NCBI GenBank assembly: GCA_014896255.1
Contig: JADBKT010000001.1
Coordinates: forward strand, 1 to 64,000
Direction of reading: 5' to 3'
DNA from: Hydrogenibacillus sp.
GTDB taxonomy: Bacteria > Bacillota > Bacilli > Thermicanales > DSM-22653
Length of the DNA stretch: 64,000 bases
The position numbers were made by a program, and so were the translations under genes. Shown piece after piece: positions 48,175 through 57,918 of this stretch. Under the pieces are notes generated by a model, which was not told the origin of the DNA, made no database searches, and was given only the letters and a program-made list of their open reading frames with translations. How positions within the stretch are numbered: position 1 is the stretch's first letter; each line of letters starts with the position of its first letter.

Positions 48175-49529
48175 GACGCGTCCCCCCCGACGGCCGTCCG
48201 TACAAGCCATTCGGCGTCGAGCGCCCGCAGGTCGTCCGGGACGTTCTGCCCGTCGGTCACGTACACGGCGCGCACCGGATAACGCAAGGCGGCGTTGATG
48301 ATCTGCCCGAGGCGCGCCGCTTCGTCGTATTTCGTAAAGACGAGGGCGTCGACGCCGAGCGGAAGAAAGCGCTCGATGAGCCGGGCATTGTCCTCCCAGG
48401 TGTGCGTCAAGGCGAGCGTAAGCAACGGGAGGGCTGAGGCGTCCAGTCCAATCAGCCGCTCCACATAGGGGCGAAGTTCCGAAAGCGTAACGTCGTCGCG
48501 ATAATTGCGTCCCGCCGTGTCGACGAACACCGTCCGCCCTTCCCCGAGCGCCCGACGCGCCCGCGCTTCGGCTTCTTCCGGAGTGTAGACGACGGCAAAC
48601 GGCACGTCCATGATCTCCGCATACGTGCGCAGTTGCTCGACGGCGGCGATGCGGTACGTATCGGCGGTGATGAGCGCCGTCTTCCCGTCGCCCTGAAGCG
48701 TCAAGCGCGCCGAAAGTTTGGCCGCCGTCGTCGTCTTCCCGACGCCCGTCGGGCCGACGAGCACGATCAGGCGCGGCGCACGCTTCGGAACGCCCACCTT
48801 GCGCCGAAGCCACCCGGTGAGCATGTGGGCCGCCGCCTGGCGCATCTTTGCCGCATCGGCGGCCGCTTCCGGCCGCCTACGAAGTACGGCGTCGTGCAGC
48901 TTGCCGATCCACCGCGGCTCGACGCCGTGCGCCCGAAGCGCATCGGCGAGCGGCCAGAAGGCGCGCACATAGGGACCGCGCCGCCCGTCGAAGACGCCCT
49001 CCAGAGCCGTCCGCAACATGACGAGCGTCTCATCCGGCGATTCGTGAGCAGGCGTCGCTTCCGAACGCTCGTCCTTCCCGCCGCCCGGAGACCGGGCGGG
49101 CGACGGTCGAACCTTGGCGGCGAAGGGCACCGACGGCGCGCCGTCGATCGCCGCGCGCTCCGTCCGCCGGCGCGACTGCTCCAAGATTTCGAGGAGCGCC
49201 GTACGACGCGCCTCCAAAAGGCCGCCGTCCGCGTCGCGCATGACCGCCGCGCGTACCGCCGAAACGCGGGACCCCGCACCGCCCGGACCCGTCAGGCGAT
49301 CATCCGTCGCCCGTTCGTCCGTGCCGCTCGGCACGGGGGCGAGCGCGCCGCCTTCCGGCTCTCCGTCGTAAGCGGCAACGACGACGACCGTTTTGCGCCG
49401 AAACCACCCGAAGAGGCCGCCCGGCCTTTCGCGCCGGGACGAGAGAATGATCGCCCGATCGCCCCACTCCGCCCGCACGCGCTCGATCGCCTCCGCTTCC
49501 GTCGCCCCGATGAACTCTTTCAGCCTCAT
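48171..49529 (-). CDS. flhF: FlhF, SRP-type GTPase for flagellar placement
   Basis: This 452-residue protein has three parts: a basic, variable region (about 1-165), an N domain, and the SRP-like GTPase domain with G1 LVGPTGVGKTTTAAKL, ITADTYRIAAVEQLRTYAEI, FVDTAGRN (G3) and FTKYDEAARLG (G4). It recruits early basal-body parts to the membrane. The ATG overlaps the flhA stop (ATGA). The usual three-gene order flhA-flhF-flhG is kept. Confidence 0.95.
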   Translation of the reverse strand: MRLKEFIGATEAEAIERVRAEWGDRAIILSSRRERPGGLFGWFRRKTVVVVAAYDGEPEGGALAPVPSGTDERATDDRLTGPGGAGSRVSAVRAAVMRDADGGLLEARRTALLEILEQSRRRTERAAIDGAPSVPFAAKVRPSPARSPGGGKDERSEATPAHESPDETLVMLRTALEGVFDGRRGPYVRAFWPLADALRAHGVEPRWIGKLHDAVLRRRPEAAADAAKMRQAAAHMLTGWLRRKVGVPKRAPRLIVLVGPTGVGKTTTAAKLSARLTLQGDGKTALITADTYRIAAVEQLRTYAEIMDVPFAVVYTPEEAEARARRALGEGRTVFVDTAGRNYRDDVTLSELRPYVERLIGLDASALPLLTLALTHTWEDNARLIERFLPLGVDALVFTKYDEAARLGQIINAALRYPVRAVYVTDGQNVPDDLRALDAEWLVRTAVGGDAS

Positions 49530-51544
49530 GACACCGTCACCACGCTGACCGTTTGTATTTCGACCGTCGGTTCGAGCTCATTGTAGGAGAGCACGACCCA
49601 CCCCGGAAACAGTCGGGCCAAAAGATCGTACACATAGCGCCGCACACCCGGTGAGGTGAGCACGATCGGCGTTTCGCCGACCGCCTCGAACGGCTTTTTG
49701 GCTTCGCTTAAGCGGCGATAGAGGGCCTCGATGTCCTCCGGCGGGAGGGCCACATAATCGCCGAAATCCGTCCGCTGCACGTGGTCCAAAATTTTCTGCT
49801 CCACGTCCGGTCCGAGGTGGATGACCCTGAGCGCTTCCTTCTCCCGCACGAATTGCGCCGTGATCTGCCGGGCGAGCGCCTGGCGGACGAACTCCGTGAG
49901 CAGCCCGGGATCTTTGACCCGCGTGCCGTGATCCGCCAACGCCTCGAAGATCCTCGGGAGATTGCGGATCGAAAGGCGCTCCCGAAGGAGCTGGGCGAGC
50001 ACTTTCTGGATCTCGCCGATGCCGAGCACCCCCAGAAGATCGTCGACGAGCGCCGGGTGGGATTTTCGGACGTGCTCGACGAGCGCCTTCGTCTCGTCGC
50101 GGCCCAACAGCTCATGCGCGTGCCGCTTGATGAGCTCGGTAAGATGGGTGGCGATGACGTTCGACGGATCGACCACCGTAAATCCTTTAAGCTCGGCAAA
50201 ATCGCGGTCCTTGGCGTCGATCCACACCGCCGGAAGGCCGAACGTCGGGTCGACCGTCCGCGTCCCGTACAGCGCCTCGATCTCTTCGCCGCCGACGGCG
50301 AGCAGTCGGTCCGGCTGGACTTCCCCGCGTCCGACGAGCGCGCCGCGGATTTTGATCACGTAGGCGTTCGGTTTAAGCTGCAGATTGTCGCGGAGGCGGA
50401 TCGTCGGCACGATAAAACCGAGCTCGAGCGCCATCTGCCGGCGGATGAACAGCATGCGGTCCATGAGATCCCCGCCTTGCTTCGGATCGGCGAGGGGGAT
50501 CAAGGCATAACCGAATTCAAATTCGATCGGCTCCATGTCGATCAGGCTGAGGGCGCTCTCCGGCGTCGTCTGCGGCGCCGGAGAGGTCGCCTCGGGCGGC
50601 GGCGGAGGCGGAGCTTTGGACGCCCGATCGATGCGGTAGGCGCCGAAGGCGATGACGCCCGCAAGCGAGCCGGAAACGAGAAAGGGGATCGGCGTCAAAA
50701 GCCCCAGAAGGAGCAGGATGGCGGCGACGATGTAGAGCAGCGCCGGATAGCTCAACAACTGTTCGGTCAGCTCCGCGCTTAAGCCCTCGCCGGATGCGGC
50801 GCGGGTGACGATGACGCCGGTCGCGGTGGAGACGAACAGCGCCGGGATCTGCGCCACGAGCCCTTCGCCGACGGACAGCACGGTGTAGATGCTCGCCGCT
50901 TCGGCGAACGATTTGCCGTGGATGACCATGCCGATGATGAGTCCGCCGACGATGTTGATGGCGAGGATGAGCATCGCCGCGATGGCGTCGCCCTTGACGA
51001 ACTTGCTCGCGCCGTCCATCGCCCCGTAAAAATCGGCTTCCCGCTCCACCTCGGCACGCCGCCGGCGCGCTTCGGCATCGTCGATGATCCCGGCGTTCAG
51101 ATCGGCGTCGATGGCCATCTGCTTTCCGGGCATGGCGTCGAGCGTGAAACGGGCGGCGACCTCGGCGACGCGTTCGGCCCCTTTGGTGATGACGAGGAAC
51201 TGAATGATGACGAGGATCAAAAAGACGATGAGGCCGACGACCGGTTCTCCGCCGACGACGAAGCTGCCGAACGCGTGGATCACTTCACCGCCGGTCATCT
51301 TGCCCAGGATCGATCGCGTCGTGGAGACGTTGAGCGCCAAACGAAACAAGGTGGTGATGAGCAAAAGCGTCGGAAACACGGAAAAGTCGAGCGGCGCCTT
51401 GGTGTTCAAGGCGACGAGCAGGACGATGAGGGAGACGGAGATGTTCACCAAGATCAAGAAGTCGAGGACCATCGGCGGAAGCGGAACGACCATCATCAGC
51501 ACGATGCCGATGACGCCGACAAACAGTGCGAGCTGCCTCGACAA
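49526..51544 (-). CDS. flhA: FlhA, flagellar type III export gate protein
   Basis: This 672-residue protein has eight membrane helices in the first half. The FHIPEP-type loop is present in KAPLDFSVFPTLLLITTLFR and FTLDAMPGKQMAIDADLNAG. A large cytoplasmic domain follows (about 330-672), which docks export chaperones. The start is a TTG at 51544, chosen because GGGGAGGTG lies 8 bases upstream. A proline-rich linker (APPPPPPEATSPAP) joins the two halves. Confidence 0.96.
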   Translation of the reverse strand: MSRQLALFVGVIGIVLMMVVPLPPMVLDFLILVNISVSLIVLLVALNTKAPLDFSVFPTLLLITTLFRLALNVSTTRSILGKMTGGEVIHAFGSFVVGGEPVVGLIVFLILVIIQFLVITKGAERVAEVAARFTLDAMPGKQMAIDADLNAGIIDDAEARRRRAEVEREADFYGAMDGASKFVKGDAIAAMLILAINIVGGLIIGMVIHGKSFAEAASIYTVLSVGEGLVAQIPALFVSTATGVIVTRAASGEGLSAELTEQLLSYPALLYIVAAILLLLGLLTPIPFLVSGSLAGVIAFGAYRIDRASKAPPPPPPEATSPAPQTTPESALSLIDMEPIEFEFGYALIPLADPKQGGDLMDRMLFIRRQMALELGFIVPTIRLRDNLQLKPNAYVIKIRGALVGRGEVQPDRLLAVGGEEIEALYGTRTVDPTFGLPAVWIDAKDRDFAELKGFTVVDPSNVIATHLTELIKRHAHELLGRDETKALVEHVRKSHPALVDDLLGVLGIGEIQKVLAQLLRERLSIRNLPRIFEALADHGTRVKDPGLLTEFVRQALARQITAQFVREKEALRVIHLGPDVEQKILDHVQRTDFGDYVALPPEDIEALYRRLSEAKKPFEAVGETPIVLTSPGVRRYVYDLLARLFPGWVVLSYNELEPTVEIQTVSVVTVS

Positions 51545-51584
51545 CGCCTTTCACCTCCCCGGTTCCCTGTCCGCTCAAGCGCCT

Positions 51585-52730
51585 TCATCGGCGATCGCCG
51601 GAACGAGCGCCGAACGTGCGTCCCTCTTTTCGATAAACAAACGCGAGCACCTCGGCCACCGCGCGGAAAAACGCCGGCGGAACGGTCCCGCCGATGGGCA
51701 CGTCCCGGTACAAGGCGCGGGCGAGCGGCGGGTTTTCCACGATCGTCACGCCGCTTCGCTCGGCGACCGTGCGAATGCGCAGCGCCATAAAATCCAGCCC
51801 CTTGGCCACGACCCGCGGCGCCTCGTCGCGCAGCGCATCGTAACGAAGCGCCACGGCGACGTGCGTCGGGTTGGTGATGACGACGTCGGCCGAGGGCACC
51901 TCGAGCATCATCCGCCGCAGGGCAAGCTCCCGGCGACGGCGGCGCTGGCGGCTTTTGACCAGCGGATCGCCTTCGGTTTTTTTCCATTCGTCCTTGACTT
52001 CCTGCTTGGTCATGCGGAGGTTTCGGCCGTACTCAAAACGCTGAAACGCATAATCGAAGGCGGCGATGACGAGCGACAACAGCGCGACGGCAAACAAGAG
52101 CTTAAGCACGATCCCCGACACCGCCTGCGCCACCTGGGACGGCGAAAGCCGGGTGAGCACGGCAAGGCGCGGCATCTCTCCGCGAAGCAGGACGATCAGC
52201 ACGGCGCCCGTGAGGACGAATTTGAAGAGCGCCTTGCCGAGATCGACCAGCGCCCGAAGGCCGAACATCCGCTTCAGGCCGCTTATGGGGTTGATGCGGG
52301 ACAGTTTGGGAACGAGCGGTTCGACGGAGAGCAGGCTGCCGATCTGCACGTATTGCCCGAAAAACGCGGCCAGCCAAAACGCCCCGAACACAATGAACAT
52401 CCACGGCCACACGCCGCCGAAAACGTCGGTGAACGTCGCATACACCCCGTCGACGTCGAGCGGCATCCCGGGCGCCTGCTCCGACGCCCGACGAAAAACG
52501 TCCAGCAGTTGGACCTTGATCCGATTCCCGAGCAGCCACAAGATCAACGTACCGGCGAAGAGCACGAGCGCCTGCGACACTTCCAGGCTGCGGGCGACTT
52601 GCCCGCGTTTTCGCGCTTCCCGTTTTTTGTACGGCGTCGCCGGCTCCGTCTTTTCTTCCGCAAAAAACTGCAAGGCGACCGGATAACGCCGGATGGCCGG
52701 GCGCACCCCCATCCGCTCCGATTCCGTCAT
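51585..52730 (-). CDS. flhB: FlhB, export gate substrate-specificity switch
   Basis: This 381-residue protein has four membrane helices followed by the cytoplasmic domain, with the self-cleavage motif NPTH in VVITNPTHVAVALRYD. Cleavage there changes export from hook to filament proteins after FliK reports hook length. FAEEKTEPATPYKKREARKRG is the typical start of the domain, read in parts. The ATG overlaps the fliR stop (ATGA). Confidence 0.96.
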   Translation of the reverse strand: MTESERMGVRPAIRRYPVALQFFAEEKTEPATPYKKREARKRGQVARSLEVSQALVLFAGTLILWLLGNRIKVQLLDVFRRASEQAPGMPLDVDGVYATFTDVFGGVWPWMFIVFGAFWLAAFFGQYVQIGSLLSVEPLVPKLSRINPISGLKRMFGLRALVDLGKALFKFVLTGAVLIVLLRGEMPRLAVLTRLSPSQVAQAVSGIVLKLLFAVALLSLVIAAFDYAFQRFEYGRNLRMTKQEVKDEWKKTEGDPLVKSRQRRRRRELALRRMMLEVPSADVVITNPTHVAVALRYDALRDEAPRVVAKGLDFMALRIRTVAERSGVTIVENPPLARALYRDVPIGGTVPPAFFRAVAEVLAFVYRKEGRTFGARSGDRR

Positions 52731-53497
52731 CCGCCCACCCCCAGCGGCAGCTCCAACACGGCCGCCGTCAACCGGTCGAACAGCGGTTCCAAGGCCAGCG
52801 CCAATCCGCCGAGGAAGGCCAAAAGCGCGAGGTGCGCGACGATGATTTTAAGCGGCAAACCGACGACGAACACGTTCATCTGCGGCACGGCCCGGGAAAG
52901 CAGCGCGATGGCCACATCGAGGATGAACAGCACGGCGACGATCGGTGCGGCGAACAGAAATCCGAAGACGAACGTCTGCGCCGCCCAGTCGACCAGGCGG
53001 GGGATCAGCGGGCCGTCGATCGACAACACCCGCTCGACCGCAAGCGTATCAAAGCTTTTCAGCACGGCGGCGATCAAGGTCCGGTGGGCGCCGGAGACGA
53101 AGAAGACGAACAGGGCGAACAGCGTCTTGAGCTGGCCGATGATCGGTTGCCCGGCGCCGGTGGCCGGATCGATGACGCTCACGATGGCCATCCCCATCTG
53201 ATAGTCGATGAGCCCGCCGGCCGTCTCGAACAAGGCGAAAAACACCTGCACGGCAAACCCGAGCAAAAGACCGGTAAAGACGGCGGACAGGACGGCGAGC
53301 GGGAACATCGCCTCCGTGACGGCGCCGCGTTCCGGGCGCGCCGGGACGACGAGCAGGGCGATCAAGAGCGCCAGGCCGAGCTTGCCGATGATCGGAAATC
53401 CGCGCAGATTAAACGGCGTGGCGACCAGGAAAAAAGCCGCGAGGCGCACCGTGACGAGGACGGCGTAAGCGAGCGTATCCGCAAGCGGCGCGTTCAT
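52727..53497 (-). CDS. fliR: FliR, flagellar export gate protein
   Basis: This 256-residue, strongly hydrophobic protein forms the export channel together with FliP and FliQ. Typical pieces are RLAAFFLVATPFNLRGFP, GGLIDYQMGMAIVSVIDPAT and MNVFVVGLPLKIIVAHLAL. The start is the ATG at 53497, overlapping the fliQ stop (ATGA); longer in-frame sequence upstream is shadow of fliQ. FliR and FlhB are separate, not fused. Confidence 0.95.
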   Translation of the reverse strand: MNAPLADTLAYAVLVTVRLAAFFLVATPFNLRGFPIIGKLGLALLIALLVVPARPERGAVTEAMFPLAVLSAVFTGLLLGFAVQVFFALFETAGGLIDYQMGMAIVSVIDPATGAGQPIIGQLKTLFALFVFFVSGAHRTLIAAVLKSFDTLAVERVLSIDGPLIPRLVDWAAQTFVFGFLFAAPIVAVLFILDVAIALLSRAVPQMNVFVVGLPLKIIVAHLALLAFLGGLALALEPLFDRLTAAVLELPLGVGG

Positions 53498-53766
53498 CCG
53501 CCGACCACCCCGCGGGCCATCTCGAACATCAGACGCGTAAAATCCATGAGCAGCGTGAGAATCGACTTGCCGAACCAGACGACGGCCAGCAGGATGGCGA
53601 TGATCTTCGGGATAAAGGCCAACGTTTGTTCCTGAATCTGCGTCGTCGCCTGCAGGATGCTCACCACGAGGCCCACGGCGAGGCCGATGCCGAGCGGCCA
53701 GGCGATCGACCACAGGACCGTTTCGACCGCCCGCGTGACGACGAACAGCGCCGTCTCCGGCGTCAT
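53494..53766 (-). CDS. fliQ: FliQ, flagellar export gate protein
   Basis: This 90-residue protein has two membrane helices. The family core is VGLVVSILQATTQIQEQTLAF followed by IPKIIAILLAVVWFG. AAAGGGGG precedes the ATG at 53766. It lies 93 bases downstream of fliP, the largest gap inside the export-gate set, where nothing notable is seen. Confidence 0.95.
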   Translation of the reverse strand: MTPETALFVVTRAVETVLWSIAWPLGIGLAVGLVVSILQATTQIQEQTLAFIPKIIAILLAVVWFGKSILTLLMDFTRLMFEMARGVVGG

Positions 53767-53859
53767 CCGCGCGCCCCCTTTCGAATCCCATCCGTCATCT
53801 CCTGTGTTCGATCGCGGCGCCTCGCGCCGTCGATGACCAGAGCGCTTCGTCCCGCTCCG

Positions 53860-54537
53860 CTAGCGCGCAAACGAGGCGAGCAGCGTCTCGACGACGAGCG
53901 CCCAGCCGTCGACGAGAACAAAAAGCAGGATTTTAAACGGCAGCGAGACCATCACCGGCGGCAGCATCATCATCCCCATGCCCATGAGCAGGCTCGCCAC
54001 GACGAGATCGATGACGATGAACGGCAGATAGAGGAAAAAGCCCATCTGAAACGCGGTCGAAAGTTCGCTCAAGACATACGCCGGGACGAGCGCCGAGAGG
54101 GGGATGTCGTCCAGTGTCTTCGGCTGCGGCAGACCGGCGTAGGACAGAAAGAGGGCCAGATCTTTTTGCCGCGTCGATTTGGCCATGAAGTCCTTAAGCG
54201 GCACGACCGCCCGGTCGATCGCCTGATCCGCCGTAATCTCTCCTTGGACATACGGCACGTAGGCTTCTTGGTACATCGTCTGAAACGTCGGGGCCATGAT
54301 GAATGCCGTCATGAACAGCGCCAAGCCGATGATCACCTGATTCGGCGGGATCTGCTGCGTCGCCAGGCCGCTCCGGACAAACGCGAGCACGACCACGATG
54401 CGCGTAAAACTCGTCATCAAGACGACGATCGCCGGCGCGAGCGACAGCACGGTCAGAACGATGAGAAGCCCGAGGGCCGTCTGGCCTTGGGCCGGTGCAT
54501 CCGGGAACCACATCTTAAGCAGGGCTTCGAGGTCCAT
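53860..54537 (-). CDS. fliP: FliP, flagellar export gate protein
   Basis: This 225-residue protein contains the diagnostic LMTSFTRIVVVLAFVRSGLA, QIPPNQVIIGLALFMTAFIM and GFFLYLPFIVIDLVVASLLM. No cleavable signal peptide is evident, unlike some longer FliP. The start is the ATG at 54537 with AGGAGGGG upstream. It overlaps the end of fliO by 23 bases. Confidence 0.96.
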   Translation of the reverse strand: MDLEALLKMWFPDAPAQGQTALGLLIVLTVLSLAPAIVVLMTSFTRIVVVLAFVRSGLATQQIPPNQVIIGLALFMTAFIMAPTFQTMYQEAYVPYVQGEITADQAIDRAVVPLKDFMAKSTRQKDLALFLSYAGLPQPKTLDDIPLSALVPAYVLSELSTAFQMGFFLYLPFIVIDLVVASLLMGMGMMMLPPVMVSLPFKILLFVLVDGWALVVETLLASFAR

Positions 54538-55255
54538 CGTCCACCCCTCCTTCCGCCGAGGCCGTGGACTTGGCCGGAGCCGTCATACGGTCAAGATGCT
54601 CCTTCATCCGGGCGGACGTTTCCCTTAGGCGCTGAAGACGCCGATCGAGCTCCTCGCCGAACGCATCTTCCTCATCGAACGAACGCGCCGCTTCCGCGCC
54701 GAATAAACGCACTTCCGGCGCCCGCTCGCGCGCCTCCTCGTCGGGCCAGTCGGGCAAACGATCGAGGAGCGTGATCGCCTCGCCCACGCCGAGCACGTAG
54801 CGTCGACCGGCGACTTCCACGAGGGCGACCGATCGGTTGGTGCCGACCGGCAACATCCCGATCAGGCGCAGCCCCTCTCCCGTCCGGCCGGTCCAGCTGA
54901 TGCGCAGGCGACGGAGGACGTACGCCAGTCCCAAAAGCAGCAAGAGGAGAATGATCAGCGTGATCGCGAAATTCATCCAGCGGCTTGCCGCGTTCCGGTC
55001 AGAGGCGCTCGCCGGCGAATCTTCTCGGGTCCCCCGCGGGGCGGAAGCACCGCCGACGGAAGCGGCATCTCTCGGCGTTCCGTCATCCTCCGACGGTTCC
55101 TTAAGCCAGTCCGACACTTTGGCGTCCTTCGCGGCGAGCGCACCGGGCGCCGCCTGCGCGCTGCCCGGAGATAAGGCGAAAGGCGACGGGAAGAGCACGA
55201 CGACCAAAAAGCAAAGACTGCAGACGGTAGCCGCCGCCCGCCGGATCATGCCCAT
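54515..55255 (-). CDS. fliO: FliO (FliZ), flagellar export assembly protein
   Basis: This 246-residue protein has a signal-peptide-like N-terminus (RRAAATVCSLCFLVVVLF, then SAQA before AP). An outside segment of about 80 residues and one membrane helix (FAITLIILLLLLLGLAYVL) follow. The cytoplasmic domain has LIGMLPVGTNRSVALVEVAG. This matches Bacillus FliO/FliZ in layout. The ATG at 55255 overlaps the cheY stop (TGATG); ATG 55249 is an alternative. FliO helps FliP assemble and does not stay in the channel. Confidence 0.9.
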   Translation of the reverse strand: MGMIRRAAATVCSLCFLVVVLFPSPFALSPGSAQAAPGALAAKDAKVSDWLKEPSEDDGTPRDAASVGGASAPRGTREDSPASASDRNAASRWMNFAITLIILLLLLLGLAYVLRRLRISWTGRTGEGLRLIGMLPVGTNRSVALVEVAGRRYVLGVGEAITLLDRLPDWPDEEARERAPEVRLFGAEAARSFDEEDAFGEELDRRLQRLRETSARMKEHLDRMTAPAKSTASAEGGVDDGPRSPA

Positions 55256-55617
55256 CACCCGATGGCCTTGCGAACGGCTTCCAGCACGCGGTCCGCCTGG
55301 AAGGGCTTCACGATGAAATCTTTGGCACCGGCTTGAATCGCTTCGATGACCATCGCCTGTTGTCCCATGGCCGAGCACATGATCACCTTCGCCGACGGGT
55401 CAAGGCTTTTGATCTCTTTCAACGCGCTGATGCCGTCCTTCTCCGGCATCGTGATGTCCATCGTCACCAAATCGGGGTTGAGTTCCTTGTACATATCGAC
55501 GGCCTTTTCCCCATCCGGCGCTTCGCCGACCACTTCGTAGCCGTTTTTCGTCAAAATGTCCTTGAGCATCATCCGCATAAAGGCGGCGTCGTCTACCACG
55601 AGAATGCGCTTGGCCAT
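55255..55617 (-). CDS. cheY: CheY chemotaxis response regulator
   Basis: This 120-residue single-domain receiver has the acidic pair in ILVVDDAAFMRMML. The phosphorylated Asp is in LVTMDITMPEKDG, the Thr/Ser switch residue in IMCSAMGQ, and the Lys in FIVKPF. It carries the signal from CheA to the motor. The start is the ATG at 55617 after GGAGG. It lies between fliY and fliO, as in Bacillus. Confidence 0.97.
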   Translation of the reverse strand: MAKRILVVDDAAFMRMMLKDILTKNGYEVVGEAPDGEKAVDMYKELNPDLVTMDITMPEKDGISALKEIKSLDPSAKVIMCSAMGQQAMVIEAIQAGAKDFIVKPFQADRVLEAVRKAIG

Positions 55618-55634
55618 CGTCAACCTCCGTCCTT

Positions 55635-56900
55635 CTACTCGATGCTGCCGAGACGTTCCCAGGCGCTTACGATTTGCGTGACGCGGACGCCGAAGTTTTC
55701 GTCGATGACCACCACTTCGCCCCGCGCGATCAGCTTGTGGTTGACCAAAATGTCGACCGGCTCCCCGGCCAGTTTGTCGAGTTCGACGATCGATCCCGGC
55801 GACAAGGCCAAGATGTCGCGAATCAACCGCTTGGTGCGGCCGAGCTCGACGGTCACTTCGAGCGGCACATCGAGGAGCAGCTTCAAGTTGTCCGGCTCGG
55901 CGCTTACGCCGCCGTGCGCCGCGGAGAGATCCGGAAAAACGACCGGTTGCACGTCTCCGGTGCCGGTAAGGCGATCGTTTTGCTCACGCGGAGATGCAGA
56001 GCGACTCGCGTTCTGAAGCGGACGATCGACAGACGATGTCCCGCTTTGAGGGGATCCTGCAGATGACGGTGACGGTTCACTCGGAGGAAGGCTTTGAGAC
56101 GCCGACGCCGCATCCGAGGCCGTTCCGTTCATCAGCCGTACGACCAAGCCTTTGGCAAACGGAACGGGGATCAGCTGCATGATCGTGGAGTCGACGAGCG
56201 TTCCGATTTTCAAACGAAACGCCACGCGGACAAGCGTCTTTTCAGCGGACAGCGGAAAGAGCGCTTCTTCCGTCGGCTTGTCCGCAAATTTCGCGACCGG
56301 CGGAGAGATGTTCACCCGCCCGCCGAAAATTTGCGACATCGCCGTCGCCGCCGAACCCATCATCTGGTTCATCGCTTCCTGGATCGCCGACAGAGCGAGA
56401 TCATCGATCGCTTCTTTTGCCGTCGTGCCGTCGCCGCCCATCATCAAGTCGGCGATGATCGACGCGTCGCGGGCGCGCAAAACGAGGGCGTTCGTCCCGC
56501 TTAATCCCTCCGTATAATCGACGAGCACGGCGACCAACGGGTAAGGAAAGTACTGTTCAAAATCGCGCGTCTCGATCACTTCGACGAACGGCGTGGTGAT
56601 TTCGACCTTTTGGTTTAAAATCTGCGACAGCGCCGTCGAGGCGGAACCGAAGCTGATGTTGCCGATCTCCCCCAACACGTCGGCTTCGATCGTCTCGAGC
56701 GAGCGGTCCTGTCCGTCCGCGGACCGATGCCGCTCGTCGGCAGTCGACGCGCCGTCCGGAGAGGGCCGAACATCCCCGCGTTCACCGATCATGGCCTGCT
56801 CCGGTGCCGACGGTTCCGGCGGCGCCCCTTCTTGAGCCGCCCGAAGGAGCGCGTCGATTTCCTCCTGGCTGAGCATGTCACGGTCGTTCAAATCCGCCAT
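55635..56900 (-). CDS. fliY: FliY, motor switch protein with CheC-like phosphatase domain
   Basis: This 421-residue protein begins with the CheY-binding peptide DMLSQEEIDALLRAA. It then has a CheC-like domain with two phosphatase motifs (VLGEIGNISFGSASTAL and LSAIQEAMNQMMGSAATAM). A low-complexity Ser/Pro linker (about 270-335) precedes the C-terminal FliN domain (LLLDVPLEVTVELGRTKRLI). In Gram-positives FliY removes phosphate from CheY-P at the motor. The ATG at 56900 lies inside the last 23 bases of fliM. Confidence 0.95.
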   Translation of the reverse strand: MADLNDRDMLSQEEIDALLRAAQEGAPPEPSAPEQAMIGERGDVRPSPDGASTADERHRSADGQDRSLETIEADVLGEIGNISFGSASTALSQILNQKVEITTPFVEVIETRDFEQYFPYPLVAVLVDYTEGLSGTNALVLRARDASIIADLMMGGDGTTAKEAIDDLALSAIQEAMNQMMGSAATAMSQIFGGRVNISPPVAKFADKPTEEALFPLSAEKTLVRVAFRLKIGTLVDSTIMQLIPVPFAKGLVVRLMNGTASDAASASQSLPPSEPSPSSAGSPQSGTSSVDRPLQNASRSASPREQNDRLTGTGDVQPVVFPDLSAAHGGVSAEPDNLKLLLDVPLEVTVELGRTKRLIRDILALSPGSIVELDKLAGEPVDILVNHKLIARGEVVVIDENFGVRVTQIVSAWERLGSIE

Positions 56901-57885
56901 CCTCCCCCTCCTCTTCGACCGGCCGTTCGACGATGACCGCCAGCCGCCTGCGCGATCGGCCGGCACGGACGTAATACTTTGGCTTCGTCCCGACGAACAA
57001 GACAAGCGGTGCGTCATGCCGCGTGCCGAGACGGATGACGTCGCCGACGGAAAGCTCGAGCAACTCGCCGAGCGAAAGCGTCGCCTGCCCGAGGATGACG
57101 GACACCGGAACCGGCGTTTTGACGATGCGCGCTTCGATCGCGAGACGTTCCGTTTCGGACAGTTCGCGTTTGGCCGTCGACAACATGTGCCGCGCCGACA
57201 ATTTGTTCATCAGCGGTTCGAGCATCACGTGCGGCAGGCAGATGTTGATCATTCCGCTCATCTCGCCGATTTTGGCGCCGAGCGTAATCACGGCGACGAT
57301 GTCGTTCGGCGAGACGATCTGCAAAAACTGGGGATTGGTTTCAATGTCTTCCAGCCGCGGATCGATCTCGATCATCTGCAGCCACGAGTCGCGGAAGACT
57401 TTGGCCGCCCGAAGGAGCAGGCGTTCGATGATCTTCTGTTCAATCTCCGTCCAGTTGTATCGGCCGACGGGATGCGATCCGGTACCGCCCAAGATGCGCT
57501 CCAGCATGGCATAGGCGAGCGTCGGCGACAGTTCGATCAAAAAGTTGCCTTTCAGCGGCGCGGCGGTGTAGACGCCGACGATGGTGCTGGCGGCGACGGA
57601 ACGGATGAACTCTTCATAGGGCAGCTGATCGACCGAGGCGACGGAAATCTGCATATAACTGCGGAGGATCGTCGAATACTGCGTCGTAAGCAGGCGCGCG
57701 AAGTTTTCGTGGATGCGCGTCAGCGACCGAATCTGGTCCTTGGAAAAACGAAGCGCGCGCTTGAAATCGTACGTCCGGACCCGGCCCGACGTCTCTTCCT
57801 CTTTCAACGCTTCAACGTTCATCTCGCCCCTGGTGAGGGCCTCCAAAAGCGCGTCGATCTCTTCTTGCGACAGCACATCGCTCAT
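56878..57885 (-). CDS. fliM: FliM, flagellar motor switch protein
   Basis: This 335-residue protein begins MSDVLSQEEIDALLEAL, the CheY-P binding peptide. The middle CheC-like domain lacks phosphatase residues, and a C-terminal SpoA domain follows (LGQATLSLGELLELSVGDVI). YDFKRALRFSKDQIRSL is a family marker. The start is the ATG at 57885 with AAAGGGGG upstream. The end overlaps fliY. Confidence 0.97.
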   Translation of the reverse strand: MSDVLSQEEIDALLEALTRGEMNVEALKEEETSGRVRTYDFKRALRFSKDQIRSLTRIHENFARLLTTQYSTILRSYMQISVASVDQLPYEEFIRSVAASTIVGVYTAAPLKGNFLIELSPTLAYAMLERILGGTGSHPVGRYNWTEIEQKIIERLLLRAAKVFRDSWLQMIEIDPRLEDIETNPQFLQIVSPNDIVAVITLGAKIGEMSGMINICLPHVMLEPLMNKLSARHMLSTAKRELSETERLAIEARIVKTPVPVSVILGQATLSLGELLELSVGDVIRLGTRHDAPLVLFVGTKPKYYVRAGRSRRRLAVIVERPVEEEGEDGGFERP

Positions 57886-57918
57886 CCCGCGTCCCCCTTT
57901 CCGCAAATGGCGGGACGG